A stretch of DNA of 37,288 nucleotides from Chloroflexota bacterium (GCA_022561985.1 JADFQE010000012.1:1-37288), one strand, 5' to 3'. Counted from the first letter of the stretch, positions 1-8,167 are shown. The notes: generated by a model not told the origin, from the letters alone. Program-made: numbers and translations.

Positions 1-1090
1 TAACAGGGTCCGGCTCACTCTCTTTTTCGTTTGCGTACTTTGGTGTTCTAACGAATGGGCTTTGATACCTAAAGAGTGCTTCGATTGCTGCCTTGGTGTT
101 TAAGACGTTTATACCCACACCGACAGCCATAAGCGCAGGCAGTCTAAGCAAGGTTCGCCACAAGCTGAGTCCTTGCGCACATTGAGAAACAACGTAAAAC
201 GTGCAAGCAGCAATCATTCCAAGTACGAGGAAGAGTCCTCCCAAGGCAAGTGCGATTGTTGGCTGCATTTCGTAGACAGGAAGCGCTACATATAAACCCG
301 GCAGGGCTAAGAGCACCAACATCAGAACTGCAAGGTAGGGTACCGGTGATGTTAAATGAAAAAACGCTTCGATCTTTGTTGCCAGCGGAATCTTACTGCG
401 GAATATTTGAGGCAGAAGCTTGATGCCGGTTTGCATTAACCCTTTGTTCCAACGATGTTGTTGACTCATAAATGCGCTAACGGTTGGCGGCAGTTCGCCC
501 GGGCATGTTACGTTTTGTAAGTACTTGAATTTCCATCCAGCAAGTTGAGCACGATAAGAAAGATCGGTATCTTCAGTAAGAGTATCGTGCTGCCAACCGC
601 CCGCTTCTTCGATGCACTTGCGTCGCCATATTCCTCCGGTTCCGTTGAAGTTAAACCATCGACCTCTTGCTGCTCGTGCGGTTTGTTCAATAACGAAATG
701 GCCATCGAGGAGTATTGCCTGAACTTGTGTTAAAAGTGACTGGTCTCGATTGAGATAAGACCAGCGAGTTTGCACCATGCCGATCGATGCATTTGTAAAG
801 TGGTGGATGGTGTTTCTTAGAAAATCACTCGGAGGCACAAAGTCCGCATCAAATACGGCTATGAATTCGCCTGTGACCGATGACATTGCATCTTCCAGCG
901 CGCCACCCTTAAAGCCGTGGCGATTATCGCGATGCACATACTGAACATCATTGCCTGCTTGGACCATTCGCTCGCAGCAGCGCTTGGCGATCAATGCGGA
1001 CTCATCTGTTGAATCGTCCAGTACCTGAATTTGCAGAAGTTCGCTTGGGTAGTCCAATTTGCAGCAAGTCTCGATTACTCGCTCAGCTAC
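1..1090 (-). CDS. GT2-family glycosyltransferase (cellulose synthase-like), fragment open at both ends
   Basis: My own reverse-strand translation is open from base 1090 to base 1; the ORF track misses it because neither start nor stop is present. It reads as a processive family 2 glycosyltransferase of the bacterial CslA/cellulose-synthase-like type. In order it shows KLDYP...VLDDSTDES (UDP-sugar site), AVFDADFVPP (DxD metal site), TEDTDLSYR (TED catalytic motif) and QQHRWNKG (Q/RxxRW acceptor motif). Two or more hydrophobic segments follow, then the typical C-terminal NTKAAIEALF...SPFVRTPKY stretch. The family transfers sugars from UDP-donors to a growing glycan at the inner membrane. The N-terminal ~100 residues are missing: homology stops abruptly near base 1090. 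Base composition is far lower in GC than everything downstream, so this piece probably comes from another organism. Family call is firm; the sugar is unknown. Confidence 0.8.
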
Positions 1091-3340
1091 GTGCCGTTCA
1101 ACACGGGCGTCAACCCGTTCACGCAGACCATCGAGATCAAGGTGGACGAGGACGGCCCGGAGGTGGACGGCCTCGTTCCCGACGACAAGGACTTTATCGA
1201 CGACGAGGACGTCACGTTCCGCGCCGACGCGGTCGACGAGGAGTCCGGACTCGGTAAGGACGAAGACGAGGCCGGCGCCGCAGGCCTCGGGACGCTCATC
1301 ATCACCTGGCGGAAAGCCGCGAATACGGATGACAAGGTAGACGACGCGCTGATCGACGCAGACGAGGATGGGATCCTGGACGGTGATTTCGACCTTGCGG
1401 GAGTCGCCACCGCACCGCTTGACCAGAACATCAAGATCCCGGCGAACCTGCTGGATGCGATCGAGGACGCAGACGAGGACGTCATCGGGTTCTCCTTGGG
1501 CGCGACCCTGCCCGTCGGCGCCAACGCTCGCTTCTTCTGGCAGTTGGTCGCGACCGACCTGGCCGGCAACCGGACGTTCAGCGACATCAACCGTTTCGAC
1601 GTGGACGACAAGGACCCCGTCATATCGGAGAACGATTCGAAGACAGGCATCAAGTACGACTCCGTGAAGGAGAAAGAGAAGGACGCCCGGGACTGGATCC
1701 GCATCCAGTTCAACGGTGGCAGTGCGTCTGGTCCGCCCGACACCATCGATGAGAGCACCGTTTCCGAGGCTGACTTCCTCGTGGATGGCGTCCAGCCCAA
1801 GGAGGTCGTCGTCGTCGAGGACGAAGGGCGGATCTACCTGAAGCTGAACGACGACCTGGCCCCCGACGCGGAGCCCGAGGTGAGCCTCGTGGGGACGATC
1901 CGCGACCTGGCGGGCAACGCGGCTGACCTCAACTCCATCGATCCCCCCGATGGGATCGCGCCGGAGCTCAACGTGACCCTGGGTGGTCAGCCCAGTGGCG
2001 ACATCCTCGTCAGCCTCGACGAGATCACCATCAACATCACCTCGGATGAGGCGACCACAGCGGCTCCCGACGTCCTCATCTTCCTGGTGCGGGTGTCGAG
2101 TTCCACGGACGATGGGGAGTTCACCGTCGCCCAGACCTCGGGCCCAGCCGTGACGATCGACGGGAGCGACCTCGAGGAGACCTCGGCCGACACCGCGTGG
2201 ACGGTCGACGTCGACCTCAAGGATGACCTTGGCAACGTCGAAGGCCTCTACGTGATCTCAGTCGTCAACGCGAATGACGAGACCGACAACGAAGGGACGT
2301 TCGGACCGGAAGCCGGCGACGAAGTCGACGTGGACGAGGACGACGATGTCTTCTTCGAGGTAGACCTGTTCCTCAACGACGCCGACGAGGACATCATCAC
2401 GCTCCCCGACGCGAGCAACGACGACGGCGACGAGACCGACTCGACCAGCCCCGTCATCAAGATCGAGTTCGGCAAGGAAAGCAAGGAGTACACGGCTACA
2501 GCGGAGGGACTCGAGGACGATGTCAAGGTTGACACCCACAAGCAGGTGGACCTGATCAAGGTCGAGTTCGGCCCCAAGGGCGACACCGAGGACGTGACGG
2601 ACCAGGTGGCCCGGAGCGGCAAGAACGAGTTCTTCTACCGCCCGTTCGGCCTCGATGAAGACACCGTCTACGAGATGGTCGTGACCGCGGTGGACGAGGT
2701 GGGCAACGTCTCGACCTCGAGCGCGGGTGAGGACGATGAGGACGACGCGACCGAGTTCGAGTTCGAGTTCACCGTGGTGGAACGGGAGGCGTACGAGGTT
2801 GGACTGGCACCGGGCTGGAACCTCATCTCGCTTCCTGGCACGCCCATCGAGCCAGGCCTGGACGACGTGTTGCCTGACGACCTTGAGGCATCCAGGATCC
2901 TGCAGTGGGTGAACGGTGCATTCGAGGTCAACGAGCGCCAGAGCGACGGCACTTGGGACCCGAGCGGTGGCGTGACCGAGATGGTCGCCGGACCGGGCTA
3001 CTGGGTCTTCTCGACCGTCTTCGAAGACATCGAGACACTGCTTTCCCTGCGTGACCCGGCGGATGTCCTGCCGACCGTGGAGATCGTCGGCGGGTGGAAC
3101 CTGATCGGTGTCGTGGACATCAACGAGAACGAAGCCGGGACAGGACCTGGAGCGGGTGAGAACGAGGATGCCGACGATTACCTCGCCAGCATCGAAGGTT
3201 GGCTGATCGCCTACTCGTACAACGCCGAGACGCTCCAGTGGACGAGGATCGTTCCGGACAGTGACTCTTCCGCGAACGCGATCTTCAACGGCAAGGGCTA
3301 CTGGGTCTGGGCAGGCGAGTCAGGCACGCTGGTCCCATAA
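1091..3340 (+). CDS. Acidic secreted/surface protein with Ig-like repeats and C-terminal GWNLI modules, 5'-truncated
   Basis: The open frame is listed from 1031, but its first ~20 codons lie in the foreign low-GC segment, so the true start and any signal peptide are lost. The ~750 residues left are extraordinarily rich in Asp/Glu (DADEDGILDGDFD, DEDDDVFFEVD). They contain several Ig-like/cadherin-like beta segments, seen as recurrent (T/R)DLAGN and DEVGNVS strand ends, typical of extracellular repeat proteins. The C-terminus holds two copies of one module: GWNLISLPG...GPGYWVF and GGWNLIGV...GKGYWVW. Such modules are common at the ends of large Chloroflexota surface proteins. An extracellular, probably Ca2+-binding, adhesin or S-layer-like role is inferred from composition only; no catalytic motif is visible. 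A strong terminator follows at 3377. Confidence 0.7.
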   Translation: MPFNTGVNPFTQTIEIKVDEDGPEVDGLVPDDKDFIDDEDVTFRADAVDEESGLGKDEDEAGAAGLGTLIITWRKAANTDDKVDDALIDADEDGILDGDFDLAGVATAPLDQNIKIPANLLDAIEDADEDVIGFSLGATLPVGANARFFWQLVATDLAGNRTFSDINRFDVDDKDPVISENDSKTGIKYDSVKEKEKDARDWIRIQFNGGSASGPPDTIDESTVSEADFLVDGVQPKEVVVVEDEGRIYLKLNDDLAPDAEPEVSLVGTIRDLAGNAADLNSIDPPDGIAPELNVTLGGQPSGDILVSLDEITINITSDEATTAAPDVLIFLVRVSSSTDDGEFTVAQTSGPAVTIDGSDLEETSADTAWTVDVDLKDDLGNVEGLYVISVVNANDETDNEGTFGPEAGDEVDVDEDDDVFFEVDLFLNDADEDIITLPDASNDDGDETDSTSPVIKIEFGKESKEYTATAEGLEDDVKVDTHKQVDLIKVEFGPKGDTEDVTDQVARSGKNEFFYRPFGLDEDTVYEMVVTAVDEVGNVSTSSAGEDDEDDATEFEFEFTVVEREAYEVGLAPGWNLISLPGTPIEPGLDDVLPDDLEASRILQWVNGAFEVNERQSDGTWDPSGGVTEMVAGPGYWVFSTVFEDIETLLSLRDPADVLPTVEIVGGWNLIGVVDINENEAGTGPGAGENEDADDYLASIEGWLIAYSYNAETLQWTRIVPDSDSSANAIFNGKGYWVWAGESGTLVP

Positions 3341-3376
3341 GGACCTGCGACCCGGACCCCTGGCACAAGGAACTTC

Positions 3377-3412
3377 GAGCCCCCCTCCCAGCCTGGGAGG
3401 GGGGCTCTCTTT
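3377..3412 (+). terminator. Rho-independent terminator after the surface protein gene
   Basis: A perfect 14-bp stem (GAGCCCCCCTCCCA with its exact complement) closes on a 3-nt GCC loop and is followed by TCTCTTT. It lies 36 bp after the stop codon at 3340. Confidence 0.85.
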
Positions 3413-3692
3413 GTGGGGGCTCGTGGGGGAGCTAAACGAGGACCGCTGGTACTTCGACAGGCTCGGCACGAGCGGGTCCCTTGCTCAACACGACCCGCCT
3501 TGTGAGCAACGCTCCCCTCCCCCTTCGACGGGCGCAGGGTGAGCGGACGGGCCGTCGGTCACGGTCGTCGCGAGCCTGCTGGGATGCGGGCTTGCCGCCG
3601 GGGGGCGGTCGAGACGGCCGTGGGCGGCGGAGGCGGCATCGGGGGCGAGGGGTCGGGTGCTGGTTGGGGGGCCGGGGGTGCCGTCGATGCGG
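3413..3692. other. Intergenic stretch with two copies of a TTCGAC...GAGCGG repeat
   Basis: With the terminator, this is a ~350-bp gene-free gap. The short ORFs listed here have no recognisable protein content. Two related direct repeats are visible: ACTTCGACAGGCTCGGCACG-AGCGG at 3451-3475 and CCCTTCGACGGGCGCAGGGT-GAGCGG at 3521-3546, 70 bp apart. They look like a short dispersed repeat family unrelated to the REP modules elsewhere in the window. The rest is G-rich low-complexity sequence (3590-3690). Confidence 0.4.
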
Positions 3693-4388
3693 CTAGAGCA
3701 TGGAGGCGGCCGGCTGCAGCAGGGAGAGCTTGGTCTCCTCCGGCAGCGTGGCGCGGGTGACGGTGAGGCGGTTCTGGGCCTCGGGGCGCTTCTCGCCGAG
3801 CTCGTCGAGGAAGGGCTTGAGCTCGCGCAGGCCGGCCTTGTTGCCGGGGTGGGCGAAGAGCATCGGCACGATGATGCGGGGAGCGATGGCGTTCACGAGC
3901 TCGACCGCGGCCTCCGCTGAGAGGCCGGTGGGGCTGCCGACGGGCAGCAGCAGGACGTGCGGAGTGCCGAGCTCCTCGATCTGGCGGTCCGACAGCAGCC
4001 GCTCCGGATCACCGAGGTGGCAGAGGACGATCCCCTCCGCCTCGACGACGAAGATCGTGTTCCAAGCCTGAGGCTTGTCCTCCCCCTCGTTCTCGCCTTC
4101 GCCCTCGCTCTGGGCCCCCCCGGGGTTGCGGGTCGTGCGGATGCCTCGCATCTGCAGGCCGGAGGCTTCGTACTCACCGGGGTCCGAGAACACCGTTGGT
4201 GGCTTGTCGCCGCTCACGGTGTCGGCCGCGGCGTGGTGTGCGTCATCGCTGCTCATCGTGACGACGTTCGCCTGTGCCTGGGCGGGCGGGACCGCGAGCC
4301 CGAGGCCGGGCCCGAAGGGGTCCATGATGAGGGCCGTGCTACCGGTGCGTATGCGGAAGGCCGCGTGGCCGAGCCAGGTCAGCTCCAC
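3693..4388 (-). CDS. MBL-fold (metallo-beta-lactamase superfamily) protein with eroded metal motif
   Basis: 231 residues from a GTG start at 4388. The N-terminus MELTWLGHAAFRI and following ALIMDPFGP are typical of the UPF0173/Lactamase_B_3 branch of metal-dependent hydrolases, as are FSDPGEYE, VLCHLGD near residue 125 and the late PMLFAHPGN. The usual HxHxDH metal motif expected after the VVT strand is replaced by MSSDDAHHAA, so at least two histidine ligands are missing. It may be non-catalytic or bind metal differently. An Asp/Glu-rich insert (SEGEGENEGEDKP) lies in the middle. Its start is 4 bp after the bioY stop, so the two are almost certainly cotranscribed. The substrate is unknown. 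Confidence 0.7.
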   Translation of the reverse strand: MELTWLGHAAFRIRTGSTALIMDPFGPGLGLAVPPAQAQANVVTMSSDDAHHAAADTVSGDKPPTVFSDPGEYEASGLQMRGIRTTRNPGGAQSEGEGENEGEDKPQAWNTIFVVEAEGIVLCHLGDPERLLSDRQIEELGTPHVLLLPVGSPTGLSAEAAVELVNAIAPRIIVPMLFAHPGNKAGLRELKPFLDELGEKRPEAQNRLTVTRATLPEETKLSLLQPAASML

Positions 4389-4392
4389 AGGT

Positions 4393-5025
4393 TCAGCTCC
4401 GTCTGCGGCCGACGAGTGCCCATGCTCCGGGCAGCGCGATGGCCGCGATGTAGAGTTTGATGAGGTCGCCGGCGATGAAGGGGTACAGCCCGAAGACGAG
4501 GGCGTTGTCGAAGGAGCCGATCTTGTATCCGAGCCAGAGCAGCCCGGGCACGTAGATGAGCACGTTCGCGATGAGCATGGCGACGGTCACGTACCAGCCG
4601 CGGTCCCAGCCGCGCTCGGACAACCGCCCGACCACGTATGCCGCGGCGATGAAGCCGACGATGTACCCGCCGCTCGCGAGGCTCCAGACCGGGTCCCCCG
4701 TGCCCGCCCAAGGGAAGATGAAGTGGACGAGCTCGCCCTCCACGGCCTCGGCGCCGGGCGCGAAGACCGGGATGCCGATGCTCCCCCAGATGGCGTAGAG
4801 CCCGAGGCTCGCCGCGCCCCGCCATGCACCGAGTGCTCCGCCGGTCAGCAGTACCGCGAGGGTCTGTCCGGTGATCGGCACGGGCGTGAACGGCAGACGG
4901 ATCACGATCTGGGCGAAGACGGCCACCAGGAGGCTGAATCCCACCACCAGCGCCACGTCGCGCAGGATCCCCTTCCCAGGGATCGCGACGTCGATGAGCG
5001 TGGGGGCGCGGTGCGTTGCTTGCAC
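4393..5025 (-). CDS. bioY: Biotin transporter S component BioY
   Basis: An integral membrane protein with about six hydrophobic segments and the BioY signature region RLPFTPVPITGQTLAVLLTGGALG near the N-terminus. LGLYAIWGSIGIPVF, GGYIVGFIAAAYVVG and GLYPFIAGDLIKLYIAA follow, all typical of the family. BioY binds biotin in the membrane and works alone or with the ECF ATPases and EcfT; no ECF genes are in this window. The tracked ORF begins at a TTG (5088) that overlaps a good -10 box (TATACT on the minus strand). I therefore prefer the GTG at 5025, which has GAGG upstream and gives 210 residues, a normal length. The MBL-fold gene follows 4 bp after its stop. Confidence 0.9.
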   Translation of the reverse strand: MQATHRAPTLIDVAIPGKGILRDVALVVGFSLLVAVFAQIVIRLPFTPVPITGQTLAVLLTGGALGAWRGAASLGLYAIWGSIGIPVFAPGAEAVEGELVHFIFPWAGTGDPVWSLASGGYIVGFIAAAYVVGRLSERGWDRGWYVTVAMLIANVLIYVPGLLWLGYKIGSFDNALVFGLYPFIAGDLIKLYIAAIALPGAWALVGRRRS

Positions 5026-5078
5026 GGAGGGATGGACCTCTCGGGGGCGGGCTGCGCCTCGGGGGTGGGCTGCGTCGA

Positions 5079-5084
5079 AGTATA
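5079..5084 (-). promoter_or_regulatory. Putative -10 box of the bioY transcript
   Basis: The minus strand reads GATTGC-TATACT-TCGACG here, a 5/6 match to the -10 consensus, 54 bp before the chosen bioY start. No convincing -35 hexamer is visible, so this is tentative. Confidence 0.35.
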
Positions 5085-5310
5085 GCAATCAAGCGTGGTG
5101 CGATGCAGTGCCATGCTGCGCGTGATTGCGCGGATCGGGGTGCCCATCCGGGTACGGGTGCGGGTGGCTTGGGGGCTGGGACTAAGGGTTAGCCCGTTCT
5201 TGAATTGCGTGCGGGCAACGTGTGCGGCCCCGGAGGCCGCCGCTACAGTGGGAGGGGAGAGAGCCCTGGCGCTGCTGCTCGCCCGGGGCTGCTGCTCGAA
5301 GGAGGCAGGT

Positions 5311-6051
5311 ATGGCTGCGACGATGACGATGAGGGTGGGGCGCTTCGACGCACGGATGGCGCTCATTGCCGTGGTGACGGCGTTCTACGCACTCACCTTC
5401 GTGCCGCTCTACGACGAGCTTGGGCCGGGCGTCGTCTCGCTCTCCGTCGTGCCGGTGGCGCTGGCCGGGTGGCTCTTCGGCCTGCGCGCCGGCTTGTTGG
5501 CGGGTGCGATAGCGTTCCCGCTGAACACGGTCCTCCTCGGCTTGGAGGACGGCGCGGACCTCGACCGCGTGGTCTGGGGCGGGGCCGTCGCCGGGTCCGC
5601 CGCGCTCATGGTGGGGTCGGTGGCCGGCACGCTGCGCGACGTCACGGAGCGGCTGCACGAGGAGCTGGCGCGCCGGTGGGACGCCGACGGCACGCTCCGC
5701 GCGTCCGAGGCCACGCTCCGCGAGCTCGTCGAGCATGCGCCGGCCATGATCATGGCGGTCGCTGGGGACGGCACGGTCACCTACGCGAACCGGTCCATCG
5801 GTGGGCTCGACCCAGACTCCGTGCGGGGCGCGAACGTCTACAACTTCGTCCCTCGTCAGCACCGGGACCTGTTCCGGACCGCGCTGGAGCGGGCGTTCCG
5901 CGAGGGCGGCGAGACGGGATACGAGATCGCGGGAGATGCCGACGACGAGCACCCGGTGCTGCACGTCCTCCGGTTCGGACCCGTGAAGAAGGACGGGCGC
6001 GTCATCGCAACCACGCTGCTGAGCATCGACGTGTCGGAGAGCCGCGGCTGA
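5311..6051 (+). CDS. Membrane-anchored PAS-domain protein without an output domain
   Basis: The listed ORF starts at 5095, but the ATG at 5311 has a clear GGAGG five bases upstream and directly precedes recognisable protein, giving 246 residues. Residues ~13-105 form three to four hydrophobic segments (MALIAVVTAFYALTF, VVPVALAGWLFGL, GLLAGAIAFPLNTVLL, GGAVAGSAALMVGSVAG). A short helical linker leads to a PAS domain (~residues 130-245: LVEHAPAMIMAVAGDGTVTY, NRSIGGLDPDSVRG, HRDLFRTALERAF). The protein ends at the PAS domain (TTLLSIDVSESRG), with no histidine kinase, GGDEF or other effector. It could be a sensor acting through a partner. The ligand is unknown. Confidence 0.7.
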   Translation: MAATMTMRVGRFDARMALIAVVTAFYALTFVPLYDELGPGVVSLSVVPVALAGWLFGLRAGLLAGAIAFPLNTVLLGLEDGADLDRVVWGGAVAGSAALMVGSVAGTLRDVTERLHEELARRWDADGTLRASEATLRELVEHAPAMIMAVAGDGTVTYANRSIGGLDPDSVRGANVYNFVPRQHRDLFRTALERAFREGGETGYEIAGDADDEHPVLHVLRFGPVKKDGRVIATTLLSIDVSESRG

Positions 6052-6106
6052 CGCCGGCCGGCCCCTCGCCCCGCCACACGCCCGACACGGTGCACGTTTG
6101 GCACGT

Positions 6107-6136
6107 TTGACACGTTTTTCGGGCCCACCGTAAAAT
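6107..6136 (+). promoter_or_regulatory. Promoter of the BFN-family gene, with 9-bp tandem repeats over the -35
   Basis: TTGACA (6107-6112), an 18-bp spacer and TAAAAT (6131-6136) lie 37 bp before the ATG at 6174. The -35 sits inside a three-fold tandem repeat, GCACGTTTG-GCACGTTTG-ACACGTTTT (6092-6118), which may be an operator. Confidence 0.7.
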
Positions 6137-6173
6137 GAGTCACCCTTGAGGCGATGGTGAGGACGGCTCTGTC

Positions 6174-6869
6174 ATGCTGGAAATGGTCATCGACAGCATC
6201 CGAGTTAGCTTGATGAACTATCAGCGCGTCGTTGTCTTGAAGGAGCGCGGCGCCGACCGGTTCCTGCCGATCTGGATCGGCTCGCCCGAGGCCGAGGCGA
6301 TCGCCGTCAAGCTCCAGGACGTCACGCCCCCGCGGCCGCTCACCCACGACCTGCTCGGGTCCGTCATCAGCACGCTCGGCGCGACCGTCGATCACGTGGT
6401 CGTCACCGACCTCACGAACGACACCTTCTACGCGAAGCTCGTGCTGAACCTCGACGGCGGCGGGCAGACCGAGGTCGACTGCCGTCCGAGCGACGCCATC
6501 GCGATCGCGGTGCGCGGAGGCTACGCGGTCACGGGCTCCGACGGCGAGGAGCACTGGTTCCCCTCGCACGACGAGGCCCAGAAGTTCCGGGAGACCGCCG
6601 GGCTCGACGACGCCGACGAGCGCTACGAGATCCGGGCCAAGGTGCCGATCCTCGTCGACGAGAGCGTCTTGGAGAAGGCCGGCATCGTGATGGACAAGGA
6701 CGGCGCCAAGGAACCCTCCAACGAGGCCGGCGCGCCTCCCCTGACCACGCAGGCGCCCAAGGGGTTGTCGGCGGAAGAGATCGAGCGCATGTCCGCCTTC
6801 TCCGAGTTCCTCAAGGACCTGCCCGGCCTCGATGACCTGGGCAAGCCGCCTCCTCGCCCCGAAGCCTGA
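6174..6869 (+). CDS. Bifunctional nuclease (BFN/DUF151) family protein
   Basis: 231 residues. The N-terminal ~140 residues match the BFN domain: MLEMVIDSIRVSL, VVVLKERGADRFLPIWIG, PEAEAIAVKLQ, PRPLTHDLLGSVI, FYAKLVLNLDGG and the hallmark VDCRPSDAIAIAVR. A less conserved tail (residues ~150-231) follows, acidic and ending in proline-rich sequence. It contains SAEEIERMSAFSEFLKDL, similar to the UVR-type or dimerisation tails seen in bacterial homologues. Plant members have RNase and DNase activity; the bacterial role is not settled. It is probably monocistronic: it has its own promoter at 6107, and the atp operon promoter follows. Confidence 0.85.
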   Translation: MLEMVIDSIRVSLMNYQRVVVLKERGADRFLPIWIGSPEAEAIAVKLQDVTPPRPLTHDLLGSVISTLGATVDHVVVTDLTNDTFYAKLVLNLDGGGQTEVDCRPSDAIAIAVRGGYAVTGSDGEEHWFPSHDEAQKFRETAGLDDADERYEIRAKVPILVDESVLEKAGIVMDKDGAKEPSNEAGAPPLTTQAPKGLSAEEIERMSAFSEFLKDLPGLDDLGKPPPRPEA

Positions 6870-6905
6870 AGCCGGCTTGCGCCAACGCACCGTTCCGTCG
6901 TCCAC

Positions 6906-6945
6906 GGCCGTCGGCGCACTCGCCCGCCGCGGCCACGCCTTTTTT
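6906..6945 (+). terminator. Possible imperfect terminator before the atp operon
   Basis: GGCCGTCGGCG pairs, with one bulge, with CGCCGCGGCC across a short loop. A run of six T residues begins five bases after the stem. The offset T-tract makes this only a moderate candidate for ending the BFN transcript. Confidence 0.35.
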
Positions 6946-6946
6946 G

Positions 6947-6976
6947 TTGACCGTGGCGGAACGCCCGTGATAGCCT
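6947..6976 (+). promoter_or_regulatory. Putative atp operon promoter
   Basis: TTGACC (6947-6952), an 18-bp spacer and TAGCCT (6971-6976) with an extended TG just before it lie 20 bp upstream of atpI. The spacing and the TAG-type -10 match other promoters in this window. Confidence 0.5.
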
Positions 6977-6995
6977 TCGCCGAGGCGCACCCCTT

Positions 6996-7244
6996 ATGAA
7001 CGGCAGGCCGTGGTGGGTTACAGCGGCCCAGTTCACAGGCATCGGCTGGTACATGACAGCCGCCATCGTGTTGCCGACCCTCGCTGGTGTGTGGCTCGAT
7101 GAGCGCGCAGGAACATCGCCGCTCTTCGTACTGCTGGGGATCCTTCTCGGAGTCATAGTGGCGTTCTACGGCACGTATCGCATGGTGGTCTCTTTCTTGA
7201 TCGGCAGCCGTGACGCTGATGACGGTGAGGGCCCCCGGTCATGA
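6996..7244 (+). CDS. atpI: ATP synthase protein I (AtpI/AtpZ-like)
   Basis: 82 residues with two hydrophobic helices (WWVTAAQFTGIGWYMTAAIVLP and SPLFVLLGILLGVIVAFYGTYRMV) joined by a short loop containing GVWLDERAGT. The placement, the two-helix topology and the G-x-WLD loop identify the small AtpI/AtpZ-type protein that begins many atp operons. Family members assist c-ring assembly or Mg2+ supply. The stop overlaps the atpB start by 4 bp (ATGA), showing translational coupling. It could be annotated as AtpZ (DUF-type F0F1-ATPase subunit) rather than AtpI; the sequence is too short to separate the two. Confidence 0.75.
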   Translation: MNGRPWWVTAAQFTGIGWYMTAAIVLPTLAGVWLDERAGTSPLFVLLGILLGVIVAFYGTYRMVVSFLIGSRDADDGEGPRS

Positions 7245-8167
7245 TTCGCGCTCTCTTCCAGAAGCTTCCCGTGCTCGTGATCGCCGGATTGGCGCTGGGC
7301 GGCCTGGCCCTGGGTGCCGTCGGCTCGGCGCTGCTCGGCAACGAGCCCTTCATCCGCGTCCCCGAGGTGCACCTGGCTCCCCAGGAAGTGTTCACGGTCG
7401 GCGGTTTCGTGGTCACCAACACGCTGCTGTCGGCCTGGCTGACCACCGTGGTCGTGCTGCTGGTGTTCGGGCTCGGTTCGCGCAAGGCGGAGCTCGTGCC
7501 GGGCCGCCTGCAGGGCGCCATCGAGATCCTCTTCGAGGCCCTCTACGGCTTCATCAAGGGGGTCGTTGGCGAGCCGTACGCGCGCCGCTTCTTCCCGATC
7601 CTGGCCACCATCTTCATCTTCGTCTCCTTCAACGCGTGGATAGCGCTGCTGCCCTTCTACCCGACCGTGGGTTTCAAGGAGGAAGGCGCGGGCTACGTGA
7701 CGACGCACCTCCTGCGCTCGGCCGGCACGGACATCAACATGCCGCTGGCCCTCGCGATCATCTCCTTCGTCTTCGTGGAGACGTGGGGGTTCAAGGCGCA
7801 CCGGCTCGGATACCTGGGAGAGTTCTTCAGGGGGGGGCGCGCGATCGTGATGGGCGTTGTGCGGGGGCGTCCCGGTAGCGTTTTCGGCGGCGTGATCGAT
7901 GGGTTCGTCGGTCTCCTGGAGCTCATGAGCCACTTCATCCGGCTGCTCAGCTTCACCTTCCGTCTCTTCGGCAACATGATCGCCGGTGAGATCATCCTGG
8001 TCATGATCACGTTCCTGCTGATCTTCATGTCCCCCATCGCGTTCTACCTGCTTGAGATACTCGTCGGCGGGGTCCAGGGACTGATATTCATGGGTCTGAC
8101 GTTGGTCTTCGCGTTCATGGCGGTGTCTCCGCATGAGGCGGACCACAAGGAAGCGAACTCCCCCTAA
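7241..8167 (+). CDS. atpB: F1Fo ATP synthase subunit a
   Basis: 308 residues, polytopic. The proton-path helix HFIRLLSFTFRLFGNMIAGE carries the essential arginine (about R241), followed by the last helix GGVQGLIFMGLTLVFAFMAVS. Upstream are helices TNTLLSAWLTTVVVLLVFGLG and FFPILATIFIFVSFNAWIALLPFYP. A longer than usual loop (about residues 140-225, FKEEGAGYVTTHLLR... and FFRGGRAIVMG) separates the middle helices, a pattern seen in Chloroflexota and Cyanobacteria-like a subunits. It forms the half-channels of the Fo stator in the cytoplasmic membrane. It overlaps atpI by 4 bp; atpE follows after 36 bp with a very strong GAGGAGGAAGT ribosome site. Confidence 0.95.
   Translation: MIRALFQKLPVLVIAGLALGGLALGAVGSALLGNEPFIRVPEVHLAPQEVFTVGGFVVTNTLLSAWLTTVVVLLVFGLGSRKAELVPGRLQGAIEILFEALYGFIKGVVGEPYARRFFPILATIFIFVSFNAWIALLPFYPTVGFKEEGAGYVTTHLLRSAGTDINMPLALAIISFVFVETWGFKAHRLGYLGEFFRGGRAIVMGVVRGRPGSVFGGVIDGFVGLLELMSHFIRLLSFTFRLFGNMIAGEIILVMITFLLIFMSPIAFYLLEILVGGVQGLIFMGLTLVFAFMAVSPHEADHKEANSP

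Noticed and set aside
508-733. Small ORFs in the first kilobase
   Set aside because: They are out-of-frame readings of the glycosyltransferase, whose own frame is open across the whole segment.
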